A DNA stretch of 64,000 nucleotides, taken from assembly GCA_025093985.1 (NCBI GenBank), contig JACAAK010000004.1:124001-188000 (forward strand). Reading direction: 5' to 3'. Origin of the DNA: Calvatia gigantea. Its lineage: Eukaryota > Basidiomycota > Agaricomycetes > Agaricales > Lycoperdaceae. The number at the start of each line of letters is the position of its first letter. Positions within the stretch are counted from its first letter, which is position 1. Of this stretch, positions 45,353 to 58,445 are shown one piece after another. The notes under the pieces were generated by a model, which worked only from the letters and a program-made list of their open reading frames with translations, was not told where the DNA came from and did not search any database. The translations under genes were made by a program, and so were the position numbers.

Positions 45353-48300
45353 TATCTGGTAAGCCGAAGCCCGTCAGATTATTCCAGCGTATCTTCTCAT
45401 CCAGTCTGCAAAAGCAGTTTTGTTATCAACGCTAAGCATTTCTCACATGCGCGGATAACTGGAGAATTAAATCACAAAAACGATGCCTTCAACTTAATGA
45501 AGTTTCCTTTGCTGTGAAGCGCAGGATAAGGCGGTCATCGGATTTGGAGTAAGAATACTGTATCCATTGTTCTCCTCCATGCTTTTCAGCATGTTAAGTT
45601 TCCTAACACATGTTACTCAATCATATTGCTTTTTAGGGCTTAGAGAGTGTTTATCATGTTACGAACCACCGCTGCGCACATCAATTAAGACGGACCAGCG
45701 AAGTGTAGTCATTGAAAGCTTTAATCGTATGCGGTTATTCACCAGCGATTAAGAACTTGTTTTACTGTACTCCTCCCTCAGCGACGAGTGTTTTTCGATT
45801 TAAATGTCAACACGCATTGTTAATGGCGGATCATTATCGATGCAATTCCAGAAATAAAAGAATTTTCTCGCAAGTTTGTTAAGCTATGCGAGGCGAAAGC
45901 TCATATGGAGGTGTAACCATCACATATTTTTAGGATGATATATCCGAGCTGTTGCGCTTTTCTTGTAGACACTAGCGTGAACGCGTAGCAAGTCTTATGC
46001 TTGTCTAACTCTAGTCGGTGAGTCCAAACGAGTTCTTCTTTTGAAATTGAACGCCTAATCCATTATAGTCTTCCTGTAGGTGACCCGCGTAATGAACAGT
46101 GCGGTCTGTCCTAGTCAGGTTCAATTGTGCAATGCGTTTTAACCAGCGTTTCCAAGGCCGTCACTTTACAGTTATGTAGATCAATTAGCTGCGGCAGTCA
46201 CTTGAGCCGGCGAAACAATGATACTACAAGCCTTAGAAGCGGTAGATATCCTGTAAAGGATGCGCATATTATGCATCAAATTGGCGAATATGTCAGCGTA
46301 AGACATAGGATATGGTGGGCGGAGATTTCTCGAATGGAAATGGAAAGGAATCAGGAGGTGATCGTGGAGTATAATGGAATATATCCTGCGACATCCAAAG
46401 ATGGCGGATAAAGAAAGTGCTATCTCTTGCTTCGTGCAGGTTTTGCTCTCTTCTTTGCAAATGAACTGGTTTTACTGCTATCCAGTTGCTAAATCATGAC
46501 GTTTAAGGGTATATTCCCTCATCGAGTAAGGCATCCAAATGTGGATTGTTCATAGAACGTTAAGCCTTTCCATGTGCCGCTTGAACTTAAAAGTTCTCGT
46601 TGATCAAACGATCGAGGTATGTTACATCCCGAATAAGCGATCGTGTTTGGGCGGTCATCATGTTAACTGATGCGCCGCAAAGCCAAACCCACAGTACAGA
46701 ACCAAATTAATGGTTTATCCCTTGATTTACACAGTTAAGTGCCTTCCACTATAAACGCTTGGACTGGCGCGTTACGCTCTAGTCAACACTTAAACTATCA
46801 CTGAGACGGGTAAGACATTCCCGTTGCCTTAAAGCTTTTAGGCTCTCAAAGTGTAGTGCGGATCAGTCTCTCTTCATCAACCATTGCGAAAGCATTGGGA
46901 GTAGGAGGTTTAAGTGGGTTATTCATGCCACGAATGTTTGTTATTGCTCTCATTTAGACAAACTCTCCTCCATAATCAGTTGCGACATTGGCCGTTGTCA
47001 GCTATACTGTAGAGGTTTCTCTAATGAATCTTAGAGCCTCATAACTTCTTTCGAAGGAGGACAACTATCATCATGAGATGAGAAGTCATAGAGTAGCGTC
47101 GTAATAGACGACTAACAATTCCATCAAGTCCGAGTATTACGCTCAAGGACGAGGATATTCGTATAAAAGATTCTGGATAAAGGTACTGATGCAATTTCCC
47201 TTGTGAAATAATCCAGAGTGGCGATGAAATAATGCAACATCTCAACAAGTCGTAAAAGACGAGTGAAGAAGGCATAATCTTGGGAAGTTCTGTTCGATGA
47301 TGTCAAACGATATAGTCTAGTAGGCGTAATGTTCAACAACCATTCATCTCCTTGCTTATTATTGCAAGTTCATGTACAACGATGAGATTGGGTGAACTAG
47401 TACAGCTCTGCATGACTTATTGCAAAGGTGGTGACCTTCAACGATTGCCTCAAAAGTGTTACACTCGAGGACATTCGTTATAAGATTTTCTCGATATAGA
47501 TCGGCTGCACACTAATGTGGCGCTACAAATCTTTATCCCTAATGTCATGGACTAATGCTGGAATATGAAAGCAGTTCAGATACTTGTCGTTCCCGTAGGA
47601 TTCCAGTTTCTTGCCTCAAGCCTAATGTAAAGCGGCGAGGTCTAAGAATTAATTCTGGTGACACAGTGCTGAAGCTCAACCGTTATACGTTGGGAGCTAT
47701 TCTGCTAATTCCTAGACGTGTTGTAATTTCCTTTCTTTGTAATGATGCAATTCACGAGATCCTTCAGAGGATATTCTTCTCAAGTGAATAGAGCGATATG
47801 CTCCCGCTATCATCTTCATATAACCCGCAAGGATTTCTCACTTGTTGCGTAGAAAAGGATTTATAGCCAGCACTTGCATCTCACGCGGCACACCGTTATT
47901 CGTGGCATTTATCAAGGAGTATGAAGTCGAAAGTACTACCGTATATCCTTCCATTGGTATCAAGGTCAGCGACATCCGAAGATGGCGACGCAAGAACTCC
48001 TCCGGCGCCAAGCTCCGTAAAGAGCGGTCTAAAGGATTTCTTAAGGAATTCGTCGGCGTGTTGCATCGTATGGTGCTATATACATCCTCTTTCTCAATTA
48101 TAGTTGCTAAATGGTGCGCTCAAGTCCTAATTATGGACGGCGACTTCCATAAAGTCAAACTTCCTTAAAGCAATCATTGTTATTCCTGTAGTTGGCGGAC
48201 AAAGCATTTTAATGTGCTCGTCCATGCTCTGACTTAAAACAGGTCTTCAAACTTGGGCGCGTGGACATGCGCTTAACACAAGTGAAGGAACGTTGATGCT

Positions 48301-49901
48301 AGAAGCAGGGCGCGATATATAGCGACGCAGCTCCTCTATAAGAGAAATAGTATATGGCGGCAATCGCTCGAGCCAGCGGCATATTTAAACTATATTCTGA
48401 AGTATTTCCTGAAACGACATAATGGCGGTATTACCAGCTCATTATCCTTCTCCCCTTATTTCCCAGCTGCAAGGACGTGATTAACGTTCTTCTCCTTGCT
48501 ATCTTCTTTGGATATTTTTGCGAATGCTGCAAGTGCTGCTGCAACTTAAGCGCTGCAAATGCGGCGGCCCACTGCCTTAGCGTGGCATAAAATGCTTATA
48601 GCGCATGAGCTATCCGTAGAAAGAGTAAAGCGGTAGTCGAATAGACGTGGAAGGGGTAAAGCGTTGAAGCCTAAGATGAAGGAACAAACAGCGGACTTCT
48701 CAAAGATGTTTTCTATATCCCAGCTTTATTTGATTTAAGCGGGTCTTAGCGGCTTATAGCTGCCAGCTTAAGTGGGTCAAATAGCTCAGGTATATGCTCG
48801 TGGTGTGTTTTTCTACTCAAGGCGGGACTTGCCCAGTCGACTTGAAACACAAGAACACAAGGCTTATAATTTGCCTGACACTGCGGTTTTATTGCGGTCA
48901 CTAAGACCAGCTAATTTACCAGCAAAGTGGAGTATAATGCTCAGTGTAAATGATACATCATATAGTAAATTACTGAGGCGGATCTGAAGAGAATCCCAGA
49001 AAGCCCAAAGCATTGTCGTCGATCAGAGAGAGAATACCAGAACAGAGGTGGAGCAACCAAAGCGGAACAGTTCTGCTGCAACCCAGAATGGGGAGCGGAC
49101 CTAAAGCGGTCGAACCAGACCGGAGATGACGGTTTGCCAGATCAAAAACCAAGAACGGGTAACAACGTGTCAGCATCATGTAGGACTGCTGTGTGTAGTG
49201 CACGCGTTCACAACATGGGTCAGACAGGGTATCAAGTGGACCAAAGGCACCACTGTCTCCCAGGTTGAAAGCGACCGTAGCCTCCTCAAACTCTACCAGC
49301 GTGCTAACGCGGTCCGAGTGAGCGGCGGTCGGGGCCCATAACCTGTTGAGAGAACGAGTAGACATCCCAATATAAGTTCACACTACCTAAGCGTGTAGGC
49401 GTCAGCGGTGGAGGGTAGTCGTATTCATCCGGGAGACAGTCCAGTAGGAGAGGCGCATGGTAGCGGACATAGTCCTGCTTACACCAGCGTACTCAGAGAG
49501 TCTTGAGGAAAAGGGAAGCGATGCTTAAAGAAGCTAGCGTAGAGGAGAGAAGACATAGTGTCTTATGCCAGAAGGCATACCCGAAGGGGTCTTATCCAAA
49601 GGGATTACATACAGGGAATCTACATAGGTATTATATACTATTAGTCCCTGGTCTGTGCACTCTAAACCCTTATACAGGTGAGGTCTAACTACCAGTAGCA
49701 TAATGTGAGCATACTGTGCACGTCCGCATGTACTAGAAGGTTCCATGCGTAGTATCTACCTGCTACTTACAGTGCGGTATCCTATGTGCGTAGTCCATAA
49801 TAGTGTCCGTTATTATTGACCCTCTGAAGGTGAAATACTCGAACCCCGTTTCAGCTATAAATAGACTGAACCAACGTAGTGGTACGGAGCGAGATTCAAC
49901 A
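45353..49901 (-). mobile_element. third copy of the non-coding LTR element, inverted and 3'-truncated
   Basis: Aligned by eye with 6049 to ~10576 of the first element. The 5' LTR is 49344-49901, followed by the primer site GGTTATGGGCCCCGAC. The copy ends abruptly inside the internal region at TAAGCCGAAGCCCGTCAG, before the minisatellite, and lacks purine tract and 3' LTR. No target duplication. It lies exactly between the two segmental duplicates. The longest frame on the element's strand is 131 codons from the LTR end (48970-49365, MSTRSLNRLWAPTAAHSDRV), possibly a gag start. Confidence 0.85.
49344..49901 (-). repeat. 5' LTR of the truncated inverted copy
   Basis: 558 bp with TGTTGA...TCAACA ends. 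It is slightly longer than LTRs 1 and 3 because of a small insertion near 49560-49600. Confidence 0.8.
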
Positions 49902-52900
49902 GTTTCCTTTGGAGCTCTTACCTTTCCCTTGGCAGTGTATCTCAGCTTTAGAGACATGATAAGACTGGTACGAACGCTAGACCTCTGCAGGCTCTCCAGC
50001 CTATCCACCCGTCTTCGGTGTGGAGCATGATTGAATGTAGGAACCCTTCTCTCCCTTACATCTCACAACCCCTTATGAATACCCAACACTCAGCGCTCAG
50101 CCCTCGCCATTGGATCTCAGAGGTCTGGCGAATGTGCCGCATGCCCTGTCCTGTCATCTGTAGATTCCCTGTCATTGACTGTTAGCTATGCGTTCTAGTG
50201 GACCACTCAGTAATTGAACTCATCTATAGCCTCCTAACTTACAGGTTTGGATACCTTTGCCTCATCTCCGGGTAGTGAGGTACGCTGACTTTTCACACTA
50301 CTTACACTTCATTAGTAACTTGTTTAGGATCCACTAACCGTTACAAGTAGGAGCACTGAGAATTTGCTGTTACCGATGACCGAGGCCCACAACCCCCTGC
50401 ACGATTGCATTCCCAGTCATACATATGCCCCCCAAGAAAGGTACCAAACTCTCAAGTCCAATATGAGATGATAGGCCCATTACACGACTTACGGAACTCC
50501 AGTGAAACCTTACTGAATCAGGCCTCCTGCTTATCAGCTGTCGACATTGAGCATAAAACGATTTGTCAAATCCGACTTGCCAGCATTTCTACATATCACA
50601 AGCAATCCTCTGCACATACTTGGACTACCTATACAATATATTCATATCTGATTGTGAGTATGGCAACACGTGATCTGTATGCATTGTTGATTAGCATACA
50701 CAAATGTAAATCTCACCTCAGTCTCCGCTATCACGGACTAAGGCAAGTAGCTAAATAACATGTTGCAACACATATAGCTGACTATCACCTAGTAGTTTAT
50801 TCATAGGTATGATAATAGACTATAGTCTCCGCCATCACAGACTGAGTAGCATATTCATAGTCAACACTCATCATTACACTGAGAATGCCAGAAACGAGGT
50901 AAGATGCTTATGGAATTGTAACGGGAAGATGAAACACCATCCCCTTCAACGATGTCCACATCGAGCAAGTGTTCTCTAAGGATCACGACAATACGATCTC
51001 GCTCTTCAGGGGAAAGAACGTAGTTTGCTTCCACCAGCGATACTTTCCCCCGTCGAAAGAACTGCATTAAGCCATAAACCGATAGCGGCTTAATTCCTGG
51101 TCAAAGTCAGCTCAACACGAGGAACGTTTGATAAATCCGAGGACGACACACCAAAGAGCACCAGTAATAAGGTGCTCCCAAATACTGCGGCAAATATTCC
51201 ATTGATGAAAGTCCAGACACCACCAACTAGGGCAACACCGCTGAGCACAGAGCCTCTGAAGTATTGTTGCTCAATTTCTATATACCACTGTGATGTTACA
51301 GTTACCCGTAGCATAGCAGTATTGTTGTCTCTGGGGAGTGAAGATGACAAGTCTGGGGATAGGGCATGTACATTCATAATAGCGAATACGCCGGCCTGTC
51401 ATCATATGACAACGGTCTCAGAAATGGCGTTTGGTTGAAGGATGCAAATTACTGACCCCCGGGACTCCAATAGCAGTACTGTCATGGCTTTGGGGCAGTT
51501 CTTTGACTGAAATTGATGACCACCCATGGAGATTTGAACCAGGGCCAATGCCTGTCGGCTCCGCATAGTCCATAATAAATTCGTCCAACTGTGCCATCCC
51601 AAGATACACTCAGAAGTCGCCCTGTGTTCCCGGGAAGTAGACGGTGATTAGTATGTCAAGAACGTCGTTGGATTTACTAGGGACTATTGCCGAATCGCAC
51701 CCAGCGGAAACAGTCTAAGTTTTTGTCCAGGTAATATTCTGGTAACAACCCTCGTCAGGGACTAACAAGTGCACTGCTAAGCCTAAAGTGGAGAGATTTA
51801 CTGTTGGACTCACGAGCATCACCGGAACCACGATATTGTCTTAGGGTCATGTTGGGATATTGATATAAGGCCAAATCAGCCTAGACGTGGGCATCTGCAA
51901 CGAATCATCCAAGTTGAATTCTCGCACTCACCGGCACTGTGACAACGGCCTGTATCGGTATGAGTGTTTTTTTTGGACTTGATAGAGCAGCCAGTGCATC
52001 TCGAAGGTTGCCATTAAGTACAGGTGCTTTGGATATCCTGGCTCCTAGGTGTCCGTTCCATTGTAGCCACTCCCAAATAATGGTATATATCACCAGATAC
52101 GACACCGCAAGAAGACATAGAATGGCGAATCCCCCTCGAATACATCGTATGAGAAAATTCTCTGTGCTGTAATGATTTTCCGAGTAAGTAAATGGGTACT
52201 AGAATGGTAATAAGGAACGAGGGCATACGTGAAGCGTTTCTTTGTCATGAATCTCCCCCATATGAAACTCCACTGGCAGCCAGGTTGGCACAAGCCCGCT
52301 GAAAACTCATATGGGTGTAGGATGCTCTTCCCGCGATCATGAACAACATCGCATAACAGGAAAAAGCAAGCAATGAAGGTGGAAGCGCCCATGAGAACTG
52401 AAGAAACTACCTCCATTACAACGAAGGAGCTGTGAATAAGCGGCGTGCCATTGAACTCCTTGAGGAGCGTTATGGTTCGTGGCACAACGATAACACCAAC
52501 TATGATGTAATGGGTTGGGAAGATGGAGACCCAAGGATGGAGTAAAATGTCCCACCTGCAACAGCTTCTCCGAGTGAAGATATAACCTCACAAATGACAA
52601 GCCAATATGTTCTCAGCCATAATCTAGAACATTTTTCTTGTCAGTGGTCGTGAATGTTTTGAGCGACAAGACCCGAGTCACTGCAAAATATGATGAAGGA
52701 TGACTAGAACAGGCAACATGAGGTACTCAAACCAAGGTGATGCTCTCACAGGTGAATACTGGAGTAAAGGTACTAGGAAGACAGTACTGGAGGCAATGTT
52801 AGCATTAGCACTTATGAGGAGTATTCGCAAGACTATTTCTCTGCAAAGGAGTGGAACACATATCTGTAGCCGGTTGAGAGACATGGAGGCGAAATAATGG

Positions 52901-53475
52901 TTGGAGGTTGGAGAAAATGAAGTGCCCCGAACTCGTCACTGGGGTTCCTATAAGTAACAACAAGTAGCTTTAATTTTGGTGATGGATCGGAGATATGATT
53001 GATGGTTGGTGGAGGGAACGTGAATTTCCGAGCTTGATTGGGCCTTGTAGAATTTTCATCAGTGAAAAATAGAGGGGGCAGAGAAGGAAAGGGGGTCTAA
53101 AACACATCATCAGATTCCGAAACGAATACAGGATCCAATTTGTTGGGTCAAGGTTGTGCATCACCTATCATTTCTGACAGTAACAGCAGTGCAACCATCA
53201 TCTACTACCACATATCCTAGGATCCCTTCCCTTCTCAGCCCTCTGGATCACTGATTTTCGCTGATGAAAATTCTACAAGGCTCAGTCAAGCTCTGAAGCT
53301 CACGTTCCCTCAACCAACCATCAATCATATCTCCGATCTGTCACCAAAATTAAAGCTACTTGTTGTTACTTATAGGAACCCCAGTGGTGAGTTCGGGGCA
53401 CTTCATTTTCTTCAACCTCCAACCATTATTCTGCCATCCATGTCTCTCAGCTGGCTACAGATACGCGTTCCACTC
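49902..53475. repeat. segmental duplication, copy 2
   Basis: Near-identical to 41761-45352. Its right end continues into the full opposite gene C, whereas copy 1 is cut after 36 coding bases by the LTR element. Confidence 0.9.
50861..52884 (-). pseudogene. membrane-protein family, copy B with nonsense codon
   Basis: Same block order as copy A. In the large soluble exon, a CAG codon of copy A (in KTQTV) is TAG here at 51715-51717, and the open frame shrinks from 137 to 63 codons in this exon. Many other changes are CpG to TpG or CpA. Probably non-functional, although a start at the following Met (51609) cannot be excluded. Confidence 0.65.
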
Positions 53476-55468
53476 CTTTGCAGAGAGATAGTCCTGTGAA
53501 TACTCCTCACAAGCGCCATTGCTAATTTTGCTGCCAGCATTGCCTTCCTAGCATCCATGCTCCAGTTTGGGTTTTCAGGAGGCATGCATTGGTTTGCATA
53601 CCTCGTATTACCGCTCCTGGTCTTTCTACATCATATTTTGCGGTGAGAGCACAGTGACTTAAAGCATTCATACCACTGACAAGAAATTCATCCTAGATTA
53701 TGGCCGAGAAGGTATTGGCTTGTTATTTGTAAGGTTTTGTTTTCACTCAGAGAAGCTATTGCAGGTGGGACATTTCCTTCCAACCTTCTCCCAGGCCGCC
53801 ATTTCCTTACTGTCACGTTGTAGTTGGTATTGTTGTCCTACCACAAACTAAAGAGCTCCTCTGGGAGTTCCAGTTCGTATCACCCACTCACGGCCCTTTT
53901 TTTGTCCTGGAGATAGTTTCTTCATTTGTCATGGGCATCTCCACCCTTATTGCTTTCCTTCTCCTGTTATGTGACATCCTTAATGATCGCAGGAAAAGCA
54001 TCCTACACCCATATGATTTTTCTGCGGGTTTGTGCCAACCTGGCTGCCAGTGGCATTTCATAGGTGGAAGGTTTGCAATGAGGAAGCGCTTCAGGTACAC
54101 TCCCACTCCTTACTACCAGCTTAATGTCCAATTACTGATTTGGAAACGGTTCTGATAGTACAGACAACCTTTTCATACAATGTGTTCGAGGGGGGTTTTC
54201 CATACTGTGCCTTCTGGCAATGTTATCACTGGTGTTCTACACTGTCGTTTGGCAGCCAGTGCAAGGAAGTGCACGTCCAGGTGTGAAGGTGTTCAAGATA
54301 CCTGTATCTGATGGGGACCTTCACAATGCGTTGGCTACTAATTTGGGTTCACTCACGATTAGCTATATACAGGCAGTTATCCCAGTGCGAGTGAGTGTAG
54401 GAAGTCAAGGGTTTGCGGCAGAATAAGAATGTTTTGCTTTAGAATGTCTCCGAGTCGGCCCCATTCGAGCATCCCACCATGACCATGGAACAGGGATCAT
54501 TTATTTCACATCATTATCCCAGCAACACTTGTGAGTCTGACAGTATGCCCATCAGTATTTCTGCTGTAGGCTTAGAGGTGCACCTGTTAGCCTTTAGTGG
54601 CAGGCATTGCCAGAACAGTGTTCACACAGGGGTCATCCTCAGTGAATGCGTCTGGCCACTTATCCCCATTACGGCCAAAGATACTGTTGATATACTCATC
54701 ACCATTCACTTTCCGGGGGCACCAGATGATTTTCAGGTGTATCTTGGGATGACCGACTCAGTGGACGACATACTGGCACATGCGGAGCCAATAGGCATTA
54801 GTCCCGGTTTGAATCTCCATGGGTGGTCGTTAATTTCAGGCAAAGAACGGTTTTCAAGCCGAAGCACTGCTGCTTTTGGAATACCGGAGGTCAGCTACAG
54901 CCATTCCATAAATCGGGACATCGTTTCTGAAAACATTATCACATGGTGACAGTACAATCGGTTCGCCGTTATCAACGTCCATACCCTCTCCCCAGACTCA
55001 GTGCCTTCACTCCCCAGGGACAATAACACTGCTACGTTAAGGGTGACCATGCAAGCACAACCGTTTATAGAAATTCAGCAAGAATACTTAGAGGGCTCTG
55101 TGCTCAACGGCTTCGCCCTGGTTGGTGGTGTCTGGACTTTGATCAATGGAGTATTTGCTGCAATATTTGGGAGCACCTTGCTCCTCGTGCTCTTTGGTAC
55201 GTCCTCTTCCAGTTCACTAAACGTTCTGAGCTGACTTCACCCAGGGATTAAGCCGCTATCGATTTATGGCTTGGTTCATTTCTTCCGACCAGGAAAAGGG
55301 TCATTGGTGGATGCAAACTACGTTCTTTCTCCGGAGGAGCGAGACCGCACGATGGGGATCTTCAGAGAACACTTACTGGACATGGATGACGCTCCGTCGT
55401 CCCAGTACCATCCTATAACCATCCTGCCTCAGTTCAGTTCCCACTGCAACATTGGGACGCAAACGTAA
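53440..55468 (+). pseudogene. membrane-protein family, diverged copy C with nonsense codon
   Basis: Opposite to A and B, sharing their upstream palindrome. Blocks: MSLSWLQIRVPLLCREIV then TGA at 53497-53499 where A and B have CGA, then an intact first hydrophobic block to LHHIL; LDYGREGIGLLFVRF; EIVSSFVMGISTLIAFLLLL and ILHPYDFSAGLCQPGCQW; a soluble part (54479-54949) with ISAVGLEVHLL; FINGVFAAIFG-like helix at 55001-55234; final block LVDANYVLSPEERDRTM (55271-55468). Moderately diverged from A/B, so an older paralogue. Confidence 0.6.
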
Positions 55469-57490
55469 TATATGAGTGATACGAAAATGTACAAGACGTT
55501 CGTAATACATAGGCGGACAAGATTGATTAGAGCTTCACAATGAGTCATTCCAGTGTCGATGTCGCCAGAACGTGAATGAGAGTCACCAGCTCCTTGAGTT
55601 TCTGTTGAGGTAACTGTAAGTAGTACATGAGCATAGTATTAGTAGGAAACAAATGAAAAAAACGAGGTGGTGTATGTGCAGAGCCTCGTGGACTTTAAAT
55701 GGACTGATCAGTTGGAAATTCGTAGGAAATTGGGAGGCTTGCATGAAACAAAGGCTCTATGCATGTTCCATTCTGAGAACAAAATAGATCAGAGGGTGGG
55801 CCCGGGAACCTGACCGATTCAGCTGTTACACTGGGTCGATGGCACCTCTGACCCTGAGATACACCACACAGAGGCCAAAGTTAGAAGTCTAAAGAAAACT
55901 GCTGGTGAGGCAATACTTGGTCTCACTCACAAGTGCAAGCCGAACTAACCATGGTTGGCGGAGCTGACCCAACAATCGTATATTTCTGGTATTACATGGG
56001 CGATCTCCATCTGGCCTGGAAAATCCATGATACGAATCATGAAGGCCCTGACCACTCTTTCACCCCATCCCCCCATCAAAGTGTCCACCTTCAACACCCT
56101 GGAGACAGTATCACGATCTGGTCTCAACCCCCTTTCCGGATCAACATGGCTATTCCACTATCCCCGAGGCCTGAACTTCACGAGGTGATGAGCACCACCC
56201 AACCCGAGCATCGGCTCAGCGATGATGAAGAGCAAGAATAGAAAATAGTCCTGTGGTAGAAGCAACCTGGTAACACGGTGTCAACCTGCACAGATGCAGG
56301 AAGCCCCACAGAGAATCCGCCCCCAGCGAGCGTCCTCTTGCTAAAATTAATGCCAAACACTTTGAGCACATTCATCGGAGGTGGGTGAATGGCTAAGACA
56401 TAGCCCCTACAACCAACTTTGGGGGAGATTAATTCAATCTCCCTATAGCAACGTACAGTCACAGCTCACGGCACTATTGTTTGCGAATGTCTCTCTCTCT
56501 AATAACACCTCGCTGGGCAACACCCCCACATACCAGGCATTCCACCACTTAAACATCACGAATATTCACCCTCTTAGTCCCGTTCTTGATCAGGGTATCG
56601 CCATATCGGGCGTGCCTTTGTCGGTTATCTTCGGTTCTGATCCCTCCGTGAAATTCGTCGTGTGTTCCACTCCATATTCCTCCAACTCCTTCGTAAAGTG
56701 TCTCTTACGGCAACATACGACGGGTATCCAAGACCGCTCCCATTCACAGCTGAGATATTCGGTGGGAGTGTTAGAGACTCTTTTGATATCTGCATCATGA
56801 TTCATGGTGCTTGTTGGGCGGCAACAAGATCCAACATAGGTGTAGAAGGCCTGGGCGGTGTTGGGCTGGAGCTTGAGGCACTGAATCTGGCAATCATGAA
56901 TGTAAAAAGGAGTCGTCAGGTCCTCACAATTCTGGAAGGAGTAAGCAGTCATTGGGGGCAGAAAACTGAAACATGCGCATGCTAACTCCCCCACGCACTG
57001 GATCAATGACCCTGATCAATTAATAGTTTCTTCTTTCACCTTGAACTCAAAGCTAACAGCGAAAAGAAAGTGTCTCAAGAAGGGATCTTATTTTTTAAAG
57101 AGGGAAGTAAACTATCTACGGGGTCATCGTAAGCAAAGTGTAAGTAGTTTTTGTGACGATAAATTTCGGAGATCAAGGTCTGGGGCTAGTGCCATTCGTA
57201 ACAGAGCTACAGATGTTTGAGGTCATGACAAGGCCAGGAATGTTCAATTTCTTTATAAGTATGTTCTTTGTGCTGTGAACAGAATATTCTAAGTGCTGGG
57301 CAAGCGTTCACCTTAGATCTTAGGGTAAAATGGTCTTTGAGGTGATGTCCAAAGGATAGGCCGGGGGGATCCACCGCAAATCCTACCACTGCTGACCAAA
57401 ATTTAAGATGACCAAATCACAGCGGAAGAAAAGCGGCTTGATAAATGGCATATATGCGGAAAGTCACATAGGAAGAAGGGACCAAGGACG
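55469..57490. other. unassigned region with coding-like frames
   Basis: The frame 55951-56241 (+) starts in a good context (ACCATGG) and encodes VGGADPTIVYFWYYMGDLHL to an acidic end (HRLSDDEEQE), 96 aa. The frame 56381-56800 (+) contains several potential N-glycosylation sites (NVSLSNNTSL) and GVPLSVIFGSDPSVKFVV, and 56662-56985 (+) overlaps it. They may be exons of one unknown gene, but I could not join them with confidence. Confidence 0.3.
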
Positions 57491-57499
57491 TCAGTCGTT

Positions 57500-57760
57500 C
57501 GAATATGCAATGTTCAATGCTGACCCCCCTTCCTAGTGGGATGCTCGCTCCTGTCCTCCCTCACCTCAAACCCTGTTCCCCAATCCGAGCTAGACTCTTC
57601 GGTGTAAGTGTAAATGTCGGGACAGCGTCGGAGAAGTGTTATCGAAAACATCATCCCACGGAAATCTCTATCACAACCCCTCCATTCTCGAGGTTAGCAA
57701 GGGCAGGCGCTTGCATATGAGGAATCGAAGGTACTGAAGAGATGAGGCGGCGGTTCAACG
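57500..57760 (-). pseudogene. decayed fragment of the SAMHD1-like gene 3' end
   Basis: Similar to 37485-37720 in the same orientation. Shared blocks include CTTCGG(T/C)..AA(G/C)GT..GTCGG, a (G/T)TATTCGAAAAC-like segment and TCCRTTCTC(A/G)AGGTTAGCAAG; on the minus strand LANLENGG is kept. The frame is otherwise lost through indels. Only the C-terminal tail region is present. Confidence 0.65.
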
Positions 57761-57779
57761 AAAATAGGGTGTGACTGCG

Positions 57780-58440
57780 TCCGTCAGTCACGAGGCTTCG
57801 AAACCAGGTCCAGGAAGGGAGAGACAGAGGCCGGGAACACAAGAGAACGAGGAGCGAGAGTGATGGCGTCGTTGAAGACAAGAGTTCAGAACGAGCGTGG
57901 ACTGAGAGTCAACAAGAGAGCGACCAACAATGAGAGACAATGCTGAGAGAGTTTGGAGCGAGACTTCGAGAGCGAGAAAAGTGGGTATCCAATTACTAGG
58001 TGTCGAGCCTCTACTGGCTCGACTGTATTTATACTGTAGACAACTTGTCCGGTGTTCAATTTCTACGGTTATCTACAAATACTGAATCTGTATAGCAAAT
58101 ATGTTGAGTTAGTATAATGAAGGTTAGGCTAGGGAACTGTGGTAAAATGTTGAAATTTTTGAAACACAACGAGTGAATGTGCAACTACAGAGGCGAAGAG
58201 TCTGAATTAGAAAAAAAATGTCAGTAACGAGAAAGATGTGCAGTGAAATTTTATTAAAGTGGGTAGTGGTCTAAAACACGACATATGGCAGGTGAAATGG
58301 ACGGTTGTGTAGTGAGCGAGGAACAAGCGGATCGGTGATGGATCGATGAATGGTCGGGGTGACGAAATCTTCGGAGGGCAGACTGATTAGTGTGAGATGC
58401 TCGTTGGGTGCCATTCCGAAGGCAGCCAACATGCAGTCTC
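57780..58440 (-). repeat. presumptive 3' LTR of the gypsy element
   Basis: Non-coding, with a TATAAATA box at 58026-58033 followed ~30-100 bp later by a CT-rich stretch (CTCGCTCTCGAAGTCTCG) typical of fungal transcription starts. Ends are approximate. Confidence 0.5.
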
Positions 58441-58445
58441 CACAC

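Noticed and set aside
47842..48168. 108-codon frame repeated in all element copies (also 7763-8089 and near 13953-14406)
   Set aside because: Antisense to LTR direction and truncated or shifted in unit 2; repetition reflects element copy number, not coding selection.
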